6,402 nt of DNA from Lachnospiraceae bacterium (GTDB taxonomy: Bacteria; Bacillota; Clostridia; Lachnospirales; Lachnospiraceae). Position numbers and translations under genes: made by a program. Of the stretch, positions 4,766 through 6,402 are shown one piece after another. How positions within the stretch are numbered: position 1 is the stretch's first letter; each line of letters begins with the position of its first letter. The notes beneath the pieces were generated by a model, which saw only the letters and a list, made by a program, of their open reading frames with translations, had not been told where the DNA came from and did not search any database. The stretch is from the NCBI GenBank assembly GCA_017651385.1, contig JAGCCY010000002.1, positions 1-6,402 of the forward strand. Reading direction: 5' to 3'.

Positions 4766-5819
4766 ATTCCGCACTCTTTATTTCTTTGTAGAGGTTGTTA
4801 TAAAGCTCGTCGCCATCGGGACCTAAGTAACTGAAAGTCTCAAGCTGATACTTTGAAAGATCCGGGAAAGCGATGTTTGAATTTCTGATGTCGTCGTCTT
4901 CGATGAGTTCTTTGGCCGCATCGTTGGGAGTTGAGTAAGTGATGTAGTCAAAGTTCATAAGTGCAATATCGGGACGGCACATAAAATCGATAAATTTCTC
5001 GGCATTTTCGGGATTCTCAGCGTTCTTGGGTATTACCCAGTTGTCGATCCAGACGTTTGTGCCTTCCTTGGGAACCACATATTCAAGATCGGGATTTTCT
5101 CTCTGGGTAAAGATCGCCTCACCCGAATAGATAACTCCGAGAGCAGCTTCGTTACCGATCATCTTGTCCCTTACTTCATCAATGACATATGCCTGTACAA
5201 GAGGCTTCTGTGCGATAAGGTCGTTCTTTGCAACGTTAAGTTCTTCTTCATTGAGAGTGTTCATGGAATAGCCGTTCTTCCTTAAGGCAACCATAAAGAT
5301 ATCTCTTACCGAATCCTGCATGAGGATCTGTCCCGAATATTTCTCATCCCAGAGAATGTTCCATGAATCAACGGGTTCGTCTACCATGGTCTTATTGTAA
5401 AGGATACCTACGGTACCCCAGCAATAAGGAACGGAATACTTGTTTTCGGGATCGAACTGTCTGGACTGTTCCCAGTATTGTGCACCGATATTGGCTTTTG
5501 CATTGGGAACGTTGTCAAAATTTATCTCTTTTAACAGATCTTCTTTGATCATTTTCTCGACCATGTAATCCGAAGGGCAGATAACATCATATTTTGTGGC
5601 ACCTGCGGCTACCTTTGGATACATAAGTTCGTTGGTTTCATATTCGTCATAAATAACACGGATACCTGTTTCTTCTTCAAACATTTCAAGTGTTTCGGGA
5701 TCGATATATTCACCCCAGTTGTAAACGGCAACGGTGCCGCCTTCATTTGTCTTGCCGCACGCTGTTAATGCCAAAGCGGATACAGCCGCAACAAGAAAGA
5801 GCATAAATTTCTTTTTCAT
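4764..5819 (-). CDS. potD: Spermidine/putrescine-binding lipoprotein PotD
   Basis: Substrate-binding protein of the PotABCD polyamine ABC importer, anchored outside the cytoplasmic membrane. Its 351 residues begin with a lipoprotein signal: MKKK, a hydrophobic stretch (5-18), and the lipobox LTAC with Cys21 as the lipidated residue. The mature part is PotD-like: VYNWGEYIDP (32-41, W35 and Y38), YDVICPSDYMVEKM (77-90, S83 and Y85), QDSVRDIF (168-175) with acidic residues near the expected amine-binding site, IYSGEA (230-235), WIDNWVIPK (257-265) and YSTPN (295-299). These match the aromatic and acidic positions that hold polyamines in the E. coli protein; the exact residue pairing at D169/D173 is uncertain. 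A strong GGAGGT lies 5 bases before the ATG. It is downstream of potC with a 45-base gap, as the last gene of the operon. Whether spermidine or putrescine is preferred cannot be read from the sequence. Confidence 0.95.
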   Translation of the reverse strand: MKKKFMLFLVAAVSALALTACGKTNEGGTVAVYNWGEYIDPETLEMFEEETGIRVIYDEYETNELMYPKVAAGATKYDVICPSDYMVEKMIKEDLLKEINFDNVPNAKANIGAQYWEQSRQFDPENKYSVPYCWGTVGILYNKTMVDEPVDSWNILWDEKYSGQILMQDSVRDIFMVALRKNGYSMNTLNEEELNVAKNDLIAQKPLVQAYVIDEVRDKMIGNEAALGVIYSGEAIFTQRENPDLEYVVPKEGTNVWIDNWVIPKNAENPENAEKFIDFMCRPDIALMNFDYITYSTPNDAAKELIEDDDIRNSNIAFPDLSKYQLETFSYLGPDGDELYNNLYKEIKSAE

Positions 5820-5824
5820 AGTGT

Positions 5825-5830
5825 ACCTCC
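5825..5830 (-). promoter_or_regulatory. Ribosome binding site of potD
   Basis: On the minus strand GGAGGT, 5 bases before the ATG at 5819. It is a strong site that confirms the start, consistent with high production of a binding protein. Confidence 0.88.
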
Positions 5831-5838
5831 ATATATAA

Positions 5839-5855
5839 GACCGCTTACGCGGATC
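5839..5855 (-). other. Intercistronic hairpin with GUAA loop between potC and potD
   Basis: The minus-strand RNA reads GA-U-CCGC-GUAA-GCGG-UC: a 4-bp GC stem closed by a GNRA-type GUAA tetraloop, extended by two more pairs past a single bulged U. No T tract follows, so it is not a terminator. Similar small hairpins before binding-protein genes can stabilise the downstream mRNA segment; that role here is inference. Confidence 0.4.
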
Positions 5856-5864
5856 CTGACATAT

Positions 5865-6402
5865 TTAAACTGTCTTTGCTTCATCGACCTTTTTGGGTGT
5901 TCTGTTTACCAAAAACAGAAGAACTAAGATCGTTATAAATATTATCGTCGATAAAGCATAGATCTCAGGCTTGATACCCTTTCTTACTTCCGAATAGATC
6001 TTAGTGGAAAGAGTATCGACTCCGGCGCCTTTTGTAAAGTGGGTAATGACAAAATCATCAATAGACATTGTGAATGCCATTAAAAAGCCGGAGATCACAC
6101 CCGGCATGATATCGGGCAAAACCACTTTAAAAAATGCATAAGCATTACTTGCGCCGAGATCCAGTGCGGCTTCGTACGTGGACGGATTTAATGTCTTCAT
6201 CCTGGGCATAACGCTCAATATCACATAAGGTATATTGAAGGTTATATGAGCGACCAGGATCGTCATGTAACCGACTTTAACGCCGAGTATTATAAAAATA
6301 AGCATCAAAGATATACCGGTAACTATTTCCGCATTGAGCATCGGTATATTTGTAATACCCATCCAGATCGTGCGGCCTTTTTTCTTCATCGCATTGATGG
6401 CC
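5865..6402 (-). CDS. potC: Polyamine ABC transporter permease PotC, C-terminal part (5' end outside window)
   Basis: Inner-membrane permease subunit that, with PotB and the ATPase PotA, moves polyamines delivered by PotD. About 178 residues are visible. The frame is open to the window edge (AINA precedes the Met at 6389), so that Met is internal and the gene starts to the right. Counting from that Met, hydrophobic segments lie near 20-38, 42-61, 95-112 and 143-162. The EAA loop that docks on the ATPase is clear: YEAALDLGASNAYAFF (72-87), then VVLPDIMPG (89-97). The PotC hallmark SIDDFVITHF (109-118) follows. The C-terminus is a short charged tail. With potD directly downstream, the usual pot order suggests potA and potB beyond the right edge. 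PotC is preferred over PotB because of the SIDDFVITHF segment and the position next to potD. Confidence 0.94.
   Translation of the reverse strand, partial: AINAMKKKGRTIWMGITNIPMLNAEIVTGISLMLIFIILGVKVGYMTILVAHITFNIPYVILSVMPRMKTLNPSTYEAALDLGASNAYAFFKVVLPDIMPGVISGFLMAFTMSIDDFVITHFTKGAGVDTLSTKIYSEVRKGIKPEIYALSTIIFITILVLLFLVNRTPKKVDEAKTV

Noticed and set aside
5363..5548. Plus-strand 61-codon frame opposite potD
   Set aside because: It is antisense to conserved PotD sequence, with no promoter or ribosome site.
6387..6389. ATG as the potC start
   Set aside because: The frame continues upstream (AINA) into typical permease sequence, and the gene would lack its first membrane segments.

Overview
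The window looks like chromosome from a low-to-moderate GC Gram-positive member of the Clostridia, most likely Lachnospiraceae (Butyrivibrio/Roseburia/Eubacterium-like). The evidence is AGGAGG-type ribosome sites, sigma-A-type promoters, AGA/AGG and ATA codon use, a DUF1292 protein, a DUF5662-type protein and a lipoprotein PotD. Placement to family is inference. No rRNA, tRNA, CRISPR array, insertion sequence, integrase or phage gene is visible. No stretch over 300 bases lacks a gene.

Layout. (1) 2-805, plus: C-terminal part of a UvrD/Rep-type DNA helicase, cut by the left edge. (2) 808-1128, minus: a small, very acidic DUF1292 protein ending 2 bases from the helicase stop. (3) 1129-1238: a divergent control region with two back-to-back sigma-A-like promoters whose -35 boxes are 7 bp apart. 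(4) 1239-3107, plus: a 622-residue GlgX/isoamylase-type GH13 protein. Its fold-specific motifs are kept, but the nucleophile Asp (now Leu285) and the transition-state Asp (now Tyr372) are replaced, so it is probably a pseudoenzyme. (5) 3094-3633, plus: a DUF5662-like protein with an HD-like pattern of His/Asp residues, overlapping the GH13 gene by 14 bases. (6) 3634-3710: the trpS promoter and a short leader hairpin, plus signals for a possible roughly 90-nt antisense RNA running back over the end of the DUF5662 gene. (7) 3711-4715, plus: tryptophanyl-tRNA synthetase, followed by a strong terminator that probably works in both directions. (8) 4764-5819 and 5865-6402, minus: potD and the C-terminal part of potC, the end of a polyamine ABC importer operon whose upstream genes lie beyond the right edge.

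How the genes work together. The helicase, trpS and pot genes are ordinary housekeeping or transport functions. The unusual unit is the GH13-like protein tied by overlap to the DUF5662-like protein. If the catalytic losses hold in relatives, the first is more likely to bind glycogen or starch, or to act as a scaffold or regulator, than to debranch it. I found no complete defence system, biosynthetic cluster or mobile element. The best candidates for something undescribed are the pseudo-debranching enzyme/DUF5662 pair, its possible leaderless mRNA, and the putative antisense RNA next to trpS.
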